64,000 nt of DNA from Bog-473 sp963821755 (GTDB lineage: Bacteria > Actinomycetota > Acidimicrobiia > Acidimicrobiales > RAAP-2), in contig CAWGEX010000004.1 of assembly GCA_963821755.1 (NCBI GenBank), forward strand, positions 62,001 to 126,000, in the 5' to 3' direction. Numbering within the stretch: position 1 is the stretch's first letter; the number at the start of each line of letters is the position of its first letter. The notes under the pieces were generated by a model. It saw nothing but the letters and a program-made list of their open reading frames with translations. It did not search any database and had not been told where the DNA came from. This document shows positions 1 to 8,724 of this stretch, piece after piece. Both the position numbers and the translations under genes were made by a program.

Positions 1-708
1 GAAGAGCGAGGCGACGGGCGGCCCTTCCTGGTGTTGCACGGTGGCGCAGGTCCGCAGTCAGTCGCCGCGTTCGCGCAGCTGCTCGCCGAGAAGGATCGCA
101 ACCGGGTGCTCACGCCCACTCACCCCGGCTTCGGCGGCACACCGCGGCCAGACGAGTTGCAAAGCGTGGCCGGGCTCGCCGCCCTCTACGGCGGCTTGAT
201 CGACGACCTCGGACTCGAGGACGTGACGGTCATCGGGAATTCCGTCGGGGGCTGGATCGCAGCCGAGATGGCCCTGCTGGGCTCACCGCGCATCGGCCGC
301 ATAGTGCTCCTCGATGCGGTGGGTATTGAAGTGGCAGACCATCCGATTGCCGACGTCTCCGGCCTCTCCGTGCCCGAGATCCAGGCACTCTCGTTCCACG
401 ACCCGACGCCCTTCCGTGTCGATCTCGCCACCATCCCTGATGCGCAGAAGGCAATCATGGCTACCAACGGCACTGCCTTGGCCGTCTATGCCGGCTCTCC
501 CGCCATGGCCGACCCCACGCTGCTCGGTCGCCTCGGCGGCATCGCTATCCCGACCCTGGTGCTGTGGGGAGAGAGCGATCAGATTGCCCGGCCCGCCTAC
601 GGCCAGGCCTACGCCGCGGCCATCACCCAGGCGCGCTTCGAGGTGCTGTCGGCCACCGGGCACATGCCCCAGATGGAGACTCCCGACCTCGTGATGCAAA
701 AGATCTGA
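1..708 (+). CDS. alpha/beta hydrolase, 5' end cut by window edge
   Basis: The reading frame is open from the first base, so the N-terminus lies outside the window. The alpha/beta-hydrolase fold is clear: an oxyanion-type VLHGGAG motif near the start, a nucleophile elbow GNSVGG with Ser at codon 241-243, an acidic residue in WGESDQIA, and the catalytic His in ATGHMPQ (codon 661-663). The order Ser-Asp-His matches the family. The substrate cannot be read from the sequence; such proteins include esterases, lactonases and C-C hydrolases. It converges on the next gene with a 21-base gap. Confidence 0.85.
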   Translation, partial: EERGDGRPFLVLHGGAGPQSVAAFAQLLAEKDRNRVLTPTHPGFGGTPRPDELQSVAGLAALYGGLIDDLGLEDVTVIGNSVGGWIAAEMALLGSPRIGRIVLLDAVGIEVADHPIADVSGLSVPEIQALSFHDPTPFRVDLATIPDAQKAIMATNGTALAVYAGSPAMADPTLLGRLGGIAIPTLVLWGESDQIARPAYGQAYAAAITQARFEVLSATGHMPQMETPDLVMQKI

Positions 709-729
709 GCATCGGGCCCCAACCGAATT

Positions 730-1281
730 TCAGGCGCGCCGACCGACTAAAGCGAGTAAGCGGATCTGCTCGTTACTTCCGTCGGGCGCTGCAATACGTG
801 GCCCGTACTGGCCGGACTGTTCCAGAGCATCACCGAGCGGTCCGATGCTGGCGAGCAACCGATGGACCTCCTCAGGATTCAGGGTCTCATCGAGTCCTGT
901 CGCTCGCGCCAAGTCCCAGCCGTGCAAGATCACATCTGGGGTGCAGATCATCTCGACGGCAGCTTCGAAGGTGAGAGGTCCCATTGGCGTGTCTGCGACC
1001 TCCTGGGCAACGACATCGTCGGCGAGGGCGGTCTCGACCGCCTCAGCCAGCGCACGCCACGCGGCGAGCGGACTCGATTCCACAGGTGGGATCGGCTTGG
1101 TCGCGGCTGGCCACCGTTCGAAGAAGAATCCCGGAACCCACTCGACGAGATGGCCCACAACGTCGCGGGCTACCCATCCTTCACAGGGGGATGGCTGTTC
1201 CCACGCGTCGTCCCCAACGTTCTCGACGAGGGTGGTGAAGTCAGTTGATGCGCGGTGGAAACGCTCGAGTGCTTCGGACAT
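730..1281 (-). CDS. TIGR03086-type DinB/maleylpyruvate isomerase-like protein
   Basis: The 183-residue protein has the hallmarks of the actinobacterial TIGR03086 family: an N-terminal helical segment with SPCEGWVARDVVGHLVEW, a central DVILHGWDLARATG motif and a C-terminal LLALVGRRA. The conserved His residues (GHLVEW, LHGWD) are the metal ligands of the DinB fold. Relatives are mycothiol-dependent or of unknown function, so the reaction is not assigned. A paralogue of almost the same length with the same motifs lies at 9629-10177. The ATG start is followed by a typical N-terminus. Confidence 0.85.
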   Translation of the reverse strand: MSEALERFHRASTDFTTLVENVGDDAWEQPSPCEGWVARDVVGHLVEWVPGFFFERWPAATKPIPPVESSPLAAWRALAEAVETALADDVVAQEVADTPMGPLTFEAAVEMICTPDVILHGWDLARATGLDETLNPEEVHRLLASIGPLGDALEQSGQYGPRIAAPDGSNEQIRLLALVGRRA

Positions 1282-1465
1282 GGACCTCCAGTGTTCTCTG
1301 TCGCGTTACAGACGTCGGACCCTACTGAAATTCATCGCGTCGAAGACTAATTTCGTTCAACGGAGCCGGGTGGCCTCCGTCGGTCTGCGGAGAAGTGCCT
1401 GCGGAGCCAGTTCAGCAGAGCGCTTGTCCGACGCGGTGACGGGAGCTCGAGCTCAGCAGAGGGGC

Positions 1466-1496
1466 TTGACTCCGTACCCAGGTACAGGGTTTACCG
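1466..1496 (+). promoter_or_regulatory. MerR-type promoter and operator
   Basis: A -35 box TTGACT (1466-1471) and a -10-like TTACCG (1491-1496) are separated by 19 bases, the long spacer typical of promoters untwisted by MerR-family activators. The spacer holds a perfect dyad GTACC-CA-GGTAC (1474-1485). The order TTGACTCCGTAC followed by a dyad closely resembles classical mer promoters. The box lies 7 bases before the ATG at 1504, which suggests autoregulation and a very short or absent leader. Confidence 0.8.
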
Positions 1497-1503
1497 TGTG
1501 GCT

Positions 1504-1923
1504 ATGCGCAGCTCACAGCTCGCCACCGAAGCCGGAGTAACCGTCGAAACCCTCCGCTACTACGAGCGCCGGGGTCTGCTTCCTGAGCCTGAACGCTCCG
1601 AGTCGGGTTATCGCTCCTACGGGACCGAGGCGGTGCGGACCGTGAGGTTCGTGAGGAGCGCCCAGCACCTGGGCTTCTCCTTGGAGGAGATCGACTCTCT
1701 GCTCGAGCTCGCCGGCGGCGGACCCGAGAATTGCGACGCCGCCAAGCGCCTGGCCACCGAGAAACTGGCCCAACTGGAACAGAGGATCGCCCGCCTCACC
1801 GCCATGAGCGCCTCGCTGCACCGACTCGTCTCGACCTGCGAGCGGTCCCCAAACAAGCGCGAGTGCCCGCTGCTCGACGTCCTCCAAGGGCGCAACGAGA
1901 ACGGGAGGGACAACCATGAGTGA
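1504..1923 (+). CDS. merR: MerR-family regulator, Hg(II)-type
   Basis: The N-terminal winged helix (LATEAGVTVETLRYYERRGL) is followed by the long dimerisation helix. Three cysteines, in ENCDAA, VSTCERS and RECPLLDVLQ, sit where MerR has its three mercury-binding cysteines, and the CPLLDVLQ ending mirrors MerR. It is therefore predicted to sense Hg(II) or a similar thiophilic metal and to activate the operon behind the 19-base-spacer promoter. The start is placed at ATG 1504 because the promoter is too close for the in-frame GTG at 1498. It overlaps the next gene by 8 bases. Confidence 0.85.
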   Translation: MRSSQLATEAGVTVETLRYYERRGLLPEPERSESGYRSYGTEAVRTVRFVRSAQHLGFSLEEIDSLLELAGGGPENCDAAKRLATEKLAQLEQRIARLTAMSASLHRLVSTCERSPNKRECPLLDVLQGRNENGRDNHE

Positions 1924-2254
1924 TCCCCGTCCTCATGGCCTGATACCGAGCGATCCCGGTAGCAACCTCAACGTCCAGATACTCCGCGTTCCCGACTGCC
2001 CACTCGTCGGAGCCTTGCGAGACCTCGTCGACCGCTGTCTCTCCCGATCGGGACTGAGCGCCACCATCGAGGAGATCGAGGGTCCCTACCCATCGCCGAC
2101 GCTGCTCATCAACGGCACAGATGTCACGGGACGACCCGTCACGGTAGGGCCCGCGTGTCGACTCGACTCACCCTCCGAAAAAGAAATTCTCGCCGCGTTG
2201 AGCAAGATGGAAAGGGCGCGTGAGACGAGCCGGAGAGCCCCGGTCGGAGGGTGA
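1916..2254 (+). CDS. thioredoxin-fold-like small protein of the merR operon
   Basis: This 112-residue protein looks like a minimal thioredoxin fold. A first strand and single Cys (VQILRVPDCPL) stand where thioredoxins have CxxC, followed by a helix, then PSPTLLINGTDVTG with the proline expected before the central strand, and a late Cys in GPACRLD. It overlaps merR by 8 bases and so is probably translationally coupled to it. A metal-binding or thiol-transfer role in mercury handling is plausible from context, but no merA or merB is visible in the window. Confidence 0.65.
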   Translation: MSDPRPHGLIPSDPGSNLNVQILRVPDCPLVGALRDLVDRCLSRSGLSATIEEIEGPYPSPTLLINGTDVTGRPVTVGPACRLDSPSEKEILAALSKMERARETSRRAPVGG

Positions 2255-2255
2255 C

Positions 2256-2771
2256 ATGGAGCTGACCGCCACCGACCGCCGTCACGATGAGACCCGCGTC
2301 GAGACGGCACCCGGTACCTCATGCGGTCCGCTGGCGCTGTCCGGCTGGCCCCCGGTGCCGCTGCCCGCCGACACGGGTCTCAAGGAGCGCCTCGATCGCC
2401 TCCTCGTCGGCAACGCTCCCGCCTTCGTGATGGTCGCGGTCGTCGTCGGACTACTCAATCTCGGAGAACACCCCCCCATCCGGGCCACGTTGGCCCTGGA
2501 CGGGCTCGCAGCGCTCGTCGGGGGAACCTGGTGCTCACTCAACTTCTGGCGATGCCGGCACGCCCACTGCCTCGTCACCGGCGCCGGCTGGCTCGCGCTG
2601 AGCGTGTTTGCCTTCACGGAATCTGTTCTCGGCCATAGCGTATCGCCGGCTACGAGCAGCTCGTCCTCCTCGGAGTGTTGGCCGCCGCTCTGATCTTCGA
2701 GTACGGCTGGCTGGTACCTCACCTACCACACCAACGCCATCGGCCCGGGCCAGGCACGGAGCCAAATCTGA
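2256..2771 (+). CDS. membrane protein of the merR operon, two compensating frameshifts
   Basis: Starting at ATG 2256, one base after the previous stop, the protein shows hydrophobic segments (NAPAFVMVAVVVGLLNLGE, LALDGLAALVGGTW), a Cys/His motif FWRCRHAHC and a further helix. The frame shifts near 2640 to a frame reading IAGYEQLVLLGVLAAALIF, then returns near 2711 to the original frame, reading WYLTYHTNAIG, ending at TGA 2769-2771. The two shifts restore the frame, which suggests small indels and not loss of the gene. The RCRHAHC motif could bind metal. Function is unknown, but the operon position suggests a metal-response role. Confidence 0.55.
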
Positions 2772-2819
2772 CATGCACGTTCCATCCACCATGCCTGATT
2801 CGCTGTAGGAGAGGAAGAC

Positions 2820-3050
2820 TTCAGGCCGGCCGATCCTTCTCTTCCGTGGTGATGGCATTTGGCGCTGCGGTTATCGGGCTCGTCGCCGCCGACATTTGCC
2901 TACGTCGCAGCTTGGTCTTTGCTGCGCATGCCGGGGTTTGACTTCCGGGGATCGTGCTCGGCGGCCTGGCCGCGTCTCTCGTGATCGTCGCACCCACCCT
3001 GCCGCTGCTCGAACGGACCACGCGACCCGAAAGCGTCCGAGCCGAATAGG
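2820..3050 (+). pseudogene. remnant of a membrane transporter C-terminus
   Basis: One frame encodes a hydrophobic segment (VVMAFGAAVIGLVAADICL), an internal TGA at 2939-2941, then, in the same frame, a second helix (LPGIVLGGLAASLVIVAPTL) and a charged tail ending in VRAE with TAG at 3048-3050. It resembles the last two helices of a transporter such as an MFS member. No N-terminal part is present, so it is read as a fragment. Confidence 0.4.
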
Positions 3051-3125
3051 CTCAGGCCAACGGACCGTCGATTGCGCCCCATCGTTACCACCGGATCACA
3101 CCAACCAGCACTGCACTGCGCGCCA

Positions 3126-4331
3126 ATGACCTCAGACACCCTGGCAGATCGCATGAGCGCAATCAGCCGCACGCGCAGTTGGCGGCTGCCGGTCATCTGT
3201 GCGGGGATCCCCCTGGTCGTCACCTTCATTTTGGCCATGGTCCGGCGCCAGGTCGACCTCGGCACCTACCTGATGGGCGGCACCCACGCCTTCGGGGCCA
3301 ACCTGTACCAGGTCCTGTACCGGCCCACCGGCCTCGGCTTCACCTATCCGCCGTTGGCCGCCATGTTGTTCGTGCCGCTGGCCCATCTCCCTGAGCGGGT
3401 GGACCAGGTGGCCTTCTCGTGGGTCAACGTCGGCCTGCTTTTCGGACTGCTGGCCGTCAGCCTGCGGGCAGTGCGCCCGACGATGGAACGTCGGGTGGTG
3501 GTGTGGTGGGCCCTGGTACTCGTCCTCCCGGCCGGGTTCCTCGACCCCATCCGGGAGACGGTGCTGCTCGGCCAGGTCAATCTCCTGGTCGCGCTCCTGG
3601 TCATCGCCGACATGACTCTCGACCTGCGGTTGCCACGAGGCGTGTTGGTCGGCCTGGCGGCCGCCATCAAGATCACCCCGGTCATCCTGATCCCCTACCT
3701 GTTCCTCACCCGTCAGACCAGAGCGGGCTTACGGGCCACCGGTGTCTTCGTCGCCGCCGCGGCGGTGGCGGCGGCCGTTTCGCCCCACGCGACATGGAAG
3801 TACTGGTCTCATGAACTCTGGTACCCGGCCAAGACCGGAAACGTGGCCTGGATCGGCAACCAAGGAATCGTCGGCGTTGTCGAACGGGCGGTGGGGCACC
3901 AGCTGACCACCACGTCGACCTTCACCCTCGTCGTGGTGGTGGGGGGGATCGGCCTGGCGGTGGCTGCGGCCGCCTACCGCCGGTCGTCGCCGCTGCTCGG
4001 GCTGCTGGCGATCGAAGCGGCCGAGTCATTGGCATCCCCGGTGTCGTGGTCCCATCACTTCGTCTGGGTGATCTTGTTGATCGCGTGGCTGGCGTTGGGG
4101 GCTGATCGGCCGACACACGGCGAGTGGTGGGCGTTAGGGGTGGCCGTCGTCTTCTGGGCCGCCCCCATCTGGTGGGTGCACCACGGTCCCGACCTGACCT
4201 ACGTGGGGCGAGGTTGGCTCACACCGGTGTCGGGCTCCTTCTTCGTCGTGCTGGCGGCCTTCATCGTGGCCACGGCGATCGCCGTCATCCGTCGATCCTC
4301 GGGCTCCGGCCGTGCCGCGAAGCGACGCTGA
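3126..4331 (+). CDS. GT87-type (DUF2029) membrane glycosyltransferase
   Basis: This is a polytopic membrane protein of about 401 residues with some ten hydrophobic segments. The stretch after the first helix, LGTYLMGG...GANLYQVLYRPTGLGFTYPPLAAMLF, matches the luminal catalytic loop of DUF2029/GT87 mannosyltransferases (PimE-like), which use polyprenyl-phosphate mannose outside the membrane. The Asp of VDLGTY is a candidate catalytic acid. ATG 3126 is chosen because the residues before it look non-coding. The probable role is adding a sugar to a cell-envelope glycolipid; the acceptor is unknown. It stands alone. Confidence 0.8.
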   Translation: MTSDTLADRMSAISRTRSWRLPVICAGIPLVVTFILAMVRRQVDLGTYLMGGTHAFGANLYQVLYRPTGLGFTYPPLAAMLFVPLAHLPERVDQVAFSWVNVGLLFGLLAVSLRAVRPTMERRVVVWWALVLVLPAGFLDPIRETVLLGQVNLLVALLVIADMTLDLRLPRGVLVGLAAAIKITPVILIPYLFLTRQTRAGLRATGVFVAAAAVAAAVSPHATWKYWSHELWYPAKTGNVAWIGNQGIVGVVERAVGHQLTTTSTFTLVVVVGGIGLAVAAAAYRRSSPLLGLLAIEAAESLASPVSWSHHFVWVILLIAWLALGADRPTHGEWWALGVAVVFWAAPIWWVHHGPDLTYVGRGWLTPVSGSFFVVLAAFIVATAIAVIRRSSGSGRAAKRR

Positions 4332-4508
4332 CGGTGCCGATTCCAGTCGGGCCGATGCTCCCGAGCGGCCCGATCGCCTGGTCCTTGGCGTTGATCGTCT
4401 GGTCGGAGATGACCCGGTCTCGCGAGTCAGGAGCCCCGGCGTTCGCTGAGAACATCACCGTGGCCGCACCAATAGTCCCGACGTCTGCTGGGTTGACCCC
4501 GTCCGTTT

Positions 4509-5520
4509 TCACACGACCGGCCGACGTATCCACCAGAAGCAGAACGCCCCGAGGATGATGGTCAGGCCGAGAAATATTGCCATCTCGTACCACTGCATTG
4601 GCCAGTACCGGTCGCCCGGCTGATACGTCACCACTTGGTGGAACGTTGCAGCGAGCCTGGCGGTGCAGCCCGCAGGATGCAGAGGACCGTAATTGCCGAG
4701 TGGACACGCTCGGCGGAGGAATAACGTCGTGGGGGCATGCCCGCCTTGATCGGCGATTTTGACCGAATAGACCCAATCGTTCGGCAGGCTGACCCCTCGA
4801 ATGCTCTCGAAAGCGCTGACAATGCCAGGCCCAGTCTGATCAATGCTCACCGGGGTGGAGGAGGTGATGGGCAGGGCGATGTGAGCGGGTGCGAAGAGGT
4901 GAGGGCGCACCCAGGATGAGACGATTTCGCGAACGATCACGAATCCGACCAGCGTGGTCAGCATGGCAGGCAGCACCCGTCGGAAGACCAGTCCGGCGGT
5001 AGCCCCCAAGACAAAGGCGAAGACGGTGTACCCGATAGGGACGACGTCACGAGCGCCAAAGCGCAGGGTGTCGAAGGGGGCCGCATTCACCTGATCGAGC
5101 CGACTCGACCACCAGGTCGCCATGAGGCCCAGGAGACCGGCGACTGCCATGCTCACGACCGCGCCGAGAGCCAGCTTGACCGCCAGCCAACGAGTCCGGG
5201 TCACACCTTGGGTCCAGGCCAACCGGAACGTGCCCTGATTCGAACTCTCGGGACACGAGGGGCGCACCCCAGAACATGCCGATGAGCAGCGGGACGACGA
5301 GGACGAGGAAGTCCACGAAGACCTGCATCGGGCCGTCGGTGTTGGTGAACGCCGTTGTGGCCGTCGAGCAGTTGTGCTGCGTAGCGCAATTGGCGACGGT
5401 CGTGTCGTAGAGATGGACCAAATTCGGCTCCGTCAGCACCACGACAACGGCAATGATCACCAGCGCGCCGCTGGCGACGGCGACTTGCAGCCGGAACTGG
5501 AGCCAGGCGAATCGAGTCAC
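4509..5520 (-). CDS. ABC-2 type transporter permease, one frameshift
   Basis: The N-terminal part (helix VASGALVIIAVVVVL, then LVVPLLIGMFWGAPLVSREFESG) and the C-terminal part (GTFRLAWTQGVTRTRWLAVKL and later helices) lie in different frames. Removing one C from the CCC at 5233-5235 joins them as REFESGTFRLAWTQ, the usual family motif. The gene follows the ATPase at 5517-6413 with a 4-base overlap, giving a GntR-ATPase-permease operon. A large loop lies between the last two helices. The single-base homopolymer shift suggests a sequence error; the substrate is unknown. Confidence 0.75.
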
Positions 5521-6413
5521 GACACCACGCCCAATCGGGACCGAGGAGCGAGACCGGGGTCACGTGCCTGGACCATGTAGGCCAGCACCAGGTCGTCCAG
5601 CGTCACTGGCTTGACGATCCACGCCGGTTCGAGAATCGGCCGGCTCGTTCGGACCAGGAACATGCTCTGCTTGTCGGTGTGACTCTCTTCGATGACCTCT
5701 TGGTCGGAGGGAAGGGAGCGCGGGTGCCGGCGGGGACCGGACAGGCGGTGGTGCGTTGCCAGCAGTTCGGTGACCTCGCCGGCGAGCCGCACATGCGAGG
5801 CGACGAGGAGCACGAGGTAGTCACAGACCCGTTCGAGATCGGCGATGAGATGTGAGGACAGCACGACGCTGACTTCGTGCGCGGCGACGATCTCCATGAG
5901 CCCTTGGAGGAACTCGCGCCGGGCCAGCGGGTCCAAACTGGACACGGGCTCGTCAAGGAGGAGGAGGTTCGGCCGTTTGGCGATGGCCATGGTCAGCGCC
6001 AGCTGCGCCCTTTGGCCTCCCGAGAGTGAGCCGGCCTTCTGCCTCTGGTCCAGCCCCAGCTGGCTGATCCTGGCTTCGGCTAGCTGCTGGTCCCAGTGGG
6101 CGTTGAGGTACGACCCCATGCGGAGGTGGTCGCGTACCGAGAGCGCGGCGTAGGTCGGGGTGTCCTGGGCGACGAAGCCCACCCTCTCCAGCTGAGCGGG
6201 ACCGTCGCCGGGGCGTCCGCCCAGCACCGAGATCGACCCGGAGGTCGGCGCAAGAAGCCCAACGGCCAGGTTCAACAGGGTCGTCTTGCCGGCCCCGTTC
6301 GGGCCCACCAGACCAACGACCTTGCCGTCGGGGATGGTGAGCGTGCAGTCGCGGAGCGCCCAGTTCGAACCGAACCGCTTGCCCAGACCGTTCGTCTCCA
6401 CGACGGCGCTCAC
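5517..6413 (-). CDS. ABC transporter ATP-binding protein (YtrB-like)
   Basis: A 298-residue ATPase with Walker A GPNGAGKTT near residue 37, signature LSGGQRAQLAL near 134 and Walker B LLLLDEPVSSLD near 154. It overlaps the upstream GntR gene and the downstream permease by 4 bases each, so the three are translationally coupled. GntR/ABC operons of the YtrA type usually answer cell-envelope stress. The C-terminal 70 residues form the accessory domain common to this class. Confidence 0.92.
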   Translation of the reverse strand: MSAVVETNGLGKRFGSNWALRDCTLTIPDGKVVGLVGPNGAGKTTLLNLAVGLLAPTSGSISVLGGRPGDGPAQLERVGFVAQDTPTYAALSVRDHLRMGSYLNAHWDQQLAEARISQLGLDQRQKAGSLSGGQRAQLALTMAIAKRPNLLLLDEPVSSLDPLARREFLQGLMEIVAAHEVSVVLSSHLIADLERVCDYLVLLVASHVRLAGEVTELLATHHRLSGPRRHPRSLPSDQEVIEESHTDKQSMFLVRTSRPILEPAWIVKPVTLDDLVLAYMVQARDPGLAPRSRLGVVS

Positions 6414-6802
6414 GCCACACCCTCGGCAAAGAGGTTGCGCACGGCAGTGCGGTAGATCGCCTCAATGTCATCCGGACCGAGGCCCGCACTTCGTGCTTCT
6501 TGCAGCCAGGCGGTCATCGACGCGAGAAAGCGGGCTTGAGCCGCCGGGTCGCTGCGCGGCAGCGTCCCCACCACGAACGTCCCCTGGCCCGGCCGCGGGC
6601 GTACCAAGCCCTCACGTTCGAGGTCCCGATACGCCTTCAACACCGTGTTCGGGTTGATGGCGAGCTTGGCGACGACCTGTTGGGCGGTGGGCAGCTGGTC
6701 CCCCGGCTCGAGGATGCCGAGCTGCAGGGCCTGGTGGACCTGCTGGACGAGCTGGAGGTACGTGGCGACACCCGATGCGGTGTCGAGCTGGAACTCGATC
6801 AT
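6410..6802 (-). CDS. GntR-family regulator, YtrA subfamily
   Basis: A 130-residue protein with an N-terminal winged helix (LVQQVHQALQLGILEPGDQLPTAQQVVAKLAINPNTVLKAYRDLEREGL) and only a short C-terminal helical region, the size expected of YtrA-type GntR proteins that control adjacent ABC genes. It is the first gene of the three-gene operon ending at 4509. A 14-base perfect palindrome 29 bases upstream of its start is the likely operator, so it probably represses its own operon. Confidence 0.92.
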   Translation of the reverse strand: MIEFQLDTASGVATYLQLVQQVHQALQLGILEPGDQLPTAQQVVAKLAINPNTVLKAYRDLEREGLVRPRPGQGTFVVGTLPRSDPAAQARFLASMTAWLQEARSAGLGPDDIEAIYRTAVRNLFAEGVA

Positions 6803-6830
6803 GACCCTGCTTCCACTATTGAGGACTTCA

Positions 6831-6877
6831 ACTAAGTACTTAGTGGAATCCTACATCCAGGCCAAGATAGAGCGCAA
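6831..6877 (-). promoter_or_regulatory. promoter and palindromic operator of the GntR-ABC operon
   Basis: ACTAAGTACTTAGT at 6831-6844 is a perfect 14-base palindrome just upstream of the GntR start. On the minus strand a -10 candidate TAGGAT (6853 to 6848) and a -35 candidate TTGCGC (6877 to 6872) lie 18 bases apart, placing the palindrome at the start of transcription, a good position for repression. The boxes are by eye; the palindrome is certain. Confidence 0.65.
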
Positions 6878-7042
6878 AGGACCTCTGGCCTGCCCAACCA
6901 TCGCCGTGACGGTGCTCGTGGGGCTGAGCGTCGCCCGGTTCGATTTCTTATGGGCTGCACGGGGCTGCACGGATCCCCGCAGCTGTTGCTCCTTGTCAGG
7001 CAACGGCCTTCATCGAAGGGTGGCGTTGCTGCGTGCCGTTTC

Positions 7043-8272
7043 TCATGCTCCGGCGGCTCTGATGGCTGAGATGTGGTCTCTCATGAATGCGATCTCGGCG
7101 GCGTTGTCGGTGCGTGCGATGGCGGCGCGGTAGGCGGCTTCGGCTTGATCTGCGCGGCCAAGGCGTTGCAGGAGGTTGGCCCGGATGGCGTGGAAGAGGT
7201 AGTAGTGCTCGAGCGGTAGCTCGTCGATCAGGTGGAGGGCCACCTGTGGGCCGTCGATCTCGGCGACCGCGACGGCGCGATTGAGAGAGACGATCGGGGT
7301 GGGGGTGAGCGCCAGGAGCTGGTCGTAGAGCGCGAGGATCTGGATCCAGTCGGTCTGCGCGGCGGTCGGCGCGTCGCTGTGGACGGCGTTGATGGCGGCT
7401 TGGATCTGGTAGGGACCGGGCTGGTTTCGCCGGAGGCATCGGCGGACGAGGTCTTGCCCCTCCTGGACCAGGGCAGGGTCCCAGCGGCGGCGATCCTGCT
7501 CGGGCAGGGGTACGAGCCTGCCCTCCGGGGTGCTGCGCGCGTTGCTGCGTGCCTGTTCGAGCAGGATCAACGCCAGCAGTCCCGCCGCTTCGGGCTCATC
7601 GGGCATCAGCTCGACCAGCAGTCGGCCGAGCCGGACCGCCTCCGTCGTCAGCTCCTCGCGGATCAACCGTTCACCCGAGCTGGCGGCATAACCCTCGTTG
7701 AAGATCAGATAGACGACGGCGAGTACCGACACCAGACGCTCCGGCAGGTCGGCCTCCTTGGGGACCCGGTAGGGGATACGGGCGTCGCGGATCTTTCCCT
7801 TCGCGCGCACCAGTCGCTGGGCCATCGTCGACTCCGAGACCAAGAACGCCCGTGCGATCTCGGGCGTGCTCAGCCCTCCGAGCAACCGCAGCGTGAGCGC
7901 CACCTGCGCCGCTCGGTCGAGCGAGGGGTGGCAGCAGGTGAAGATCAGGCGCAGGCGATCGTCCCGCACCGGTATCTCCTCGGGCGTCTCGTCGCGAGCC
8001 TGCAAGAGCATCGCCTGGGCCTGGCGATCGCCACGAGACGACTCGCGGCGCAAACGGTCGACCGCCCGATTGCGTGCGGTGGTGATGATCCAACCCGCCG
8101 GAGCCGGCGGCACTCCGCTGTCGGGCCAGCTCGCCACCGCCGTGGTGAAGGCGTCCTGGACCGCTTCTTCGGCCACGTCGATGTCGCCGAACACCCGGAC
8201 CAGGACGGCCACGGCGCGCCCGTACTGCTGGCGGAACACACGCTCGATCTCCGAGTTGGAAACTGCCGGCAC
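7043..8272 (-). CDS. ECF42-type RNA polymerase sigma factor
   Basis: Region 2 (FGDIDVAEEAVQDAFTTAVASWP and GWIITTARNRAVDRLRRE) and region 4 (LLGGLSTPEIARAFLVSESTMAQRLVRAKGKI) are clear. A C-terminal extension of about 200 residues with helical repeats (LLALILLEQARSNAR, QAAINAVHSDAPTAAQTDWIQI, YYLFHAIRANLLQRLGR) marks the ECF42 group. That group has no anti-sigma factor and is encoded beside YCII/DGPF proteins, as here: the partner at 8280-8634 lies upstream on the same strand. GTG 8272 is chosen because it follows the partner stop. A second ECF42 pair is at 11648-13227. Confidence 0.9.
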   Translation of the reverse strand: MPAVSNSEIERVFRQQYGRAVAVLVRVFGDIDVAEEAVQDAFTTAVASWPDSGVPPAPAGWIITTARNRAVDRLRRESSRGDRQAQAMLLQARDETPEEIPVRDDRLRLIFTCCHPSLDRAAQVALTLRLLGGLSTPEIARAFLVSESTMAQRLVRAKGKIRDARIPYRVPKEADLPERLVSVLAVVYLIFNEGYAASSGERLIREELTTEAVRLGRLLVELMPDEPEAAGLLALILLEQARSNARSTPEGRLVPLPEQDRRRWDPALVQEGQDLVRRCLRRNQPGPYQIQAAINAVHSDAPTAAQTDWIQILALYDQLLALTPTPIVSLNRAVAVAEIDGPQVALHLIDELPLEHYYLFHAIRANLLQRLGRADQAEAAYRAAIARTDNAAEIAFMRDHISAIRAAGA

Positions 8273-8279
8273 GAGGCCG

Positions 8280-8634
8280 TCAGTCTTCCAGCTCACCCTG
8301 GAACGGGCGCACCTCGATCGGCAGCGTCGTCGCCCGGGCCAGCTTGCGCCCCCACTCGAGTGCCTCATCGAGGTTGGCCGCTTTGATGATGTTCAAGCCG
8401 CCGATGTGCTCCTTGCCCTCCACATACGGGCCGTCGGTCATCGGCATCCCCTCGCGGCGAGGATGGATCACCGTCGCGGTGCTCGCCGCGTGGAGGCCGC
8501 CGGAGAACACCCACGCGCCGGCTGATGCGGAGCTCCTCGCCCAGCGTTTGTAGATCGCGGTTGATCTCCGCCAGCACGTCAGCTGGGGGCGGATCGCCGT
8601 CTGGTTGGTAGACGCTGAGCAGGTATTGCTTCAT
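8280..8634 (-). CDS. YCII/DGPF-domain protein, partner of ECF42 sigma, one frameshift
   Basis: The N-terminal part reads MKQYLLSVYQPDGDPPPADV and the C-terminal part, in another frame, reads FSGGLHAAST, TDGPYVEGKEHIGG and PIEVRPFQGELED. Removing one base from the GG at 8520-8521 gives the continuous family sequence RISGAWVFSGGL. The start at ATG 8634 has GAGGAG six bases upstream. The family is small (about 118 residues) and of unknown biochemistry, but its linkage to ECF42 sigma factors is well known. The shift is likely a sequence error. Confidence 0.75.
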
Positions 8635-8724
8635 CGTGGACTCCTCTCTGCCTTGGGAGCGCTCCACGGCCAGGGCCGCGGCGCGGAACGGTCCCGCAGC
8701 CTGGCCGATGAGGCTCGTTCACGT

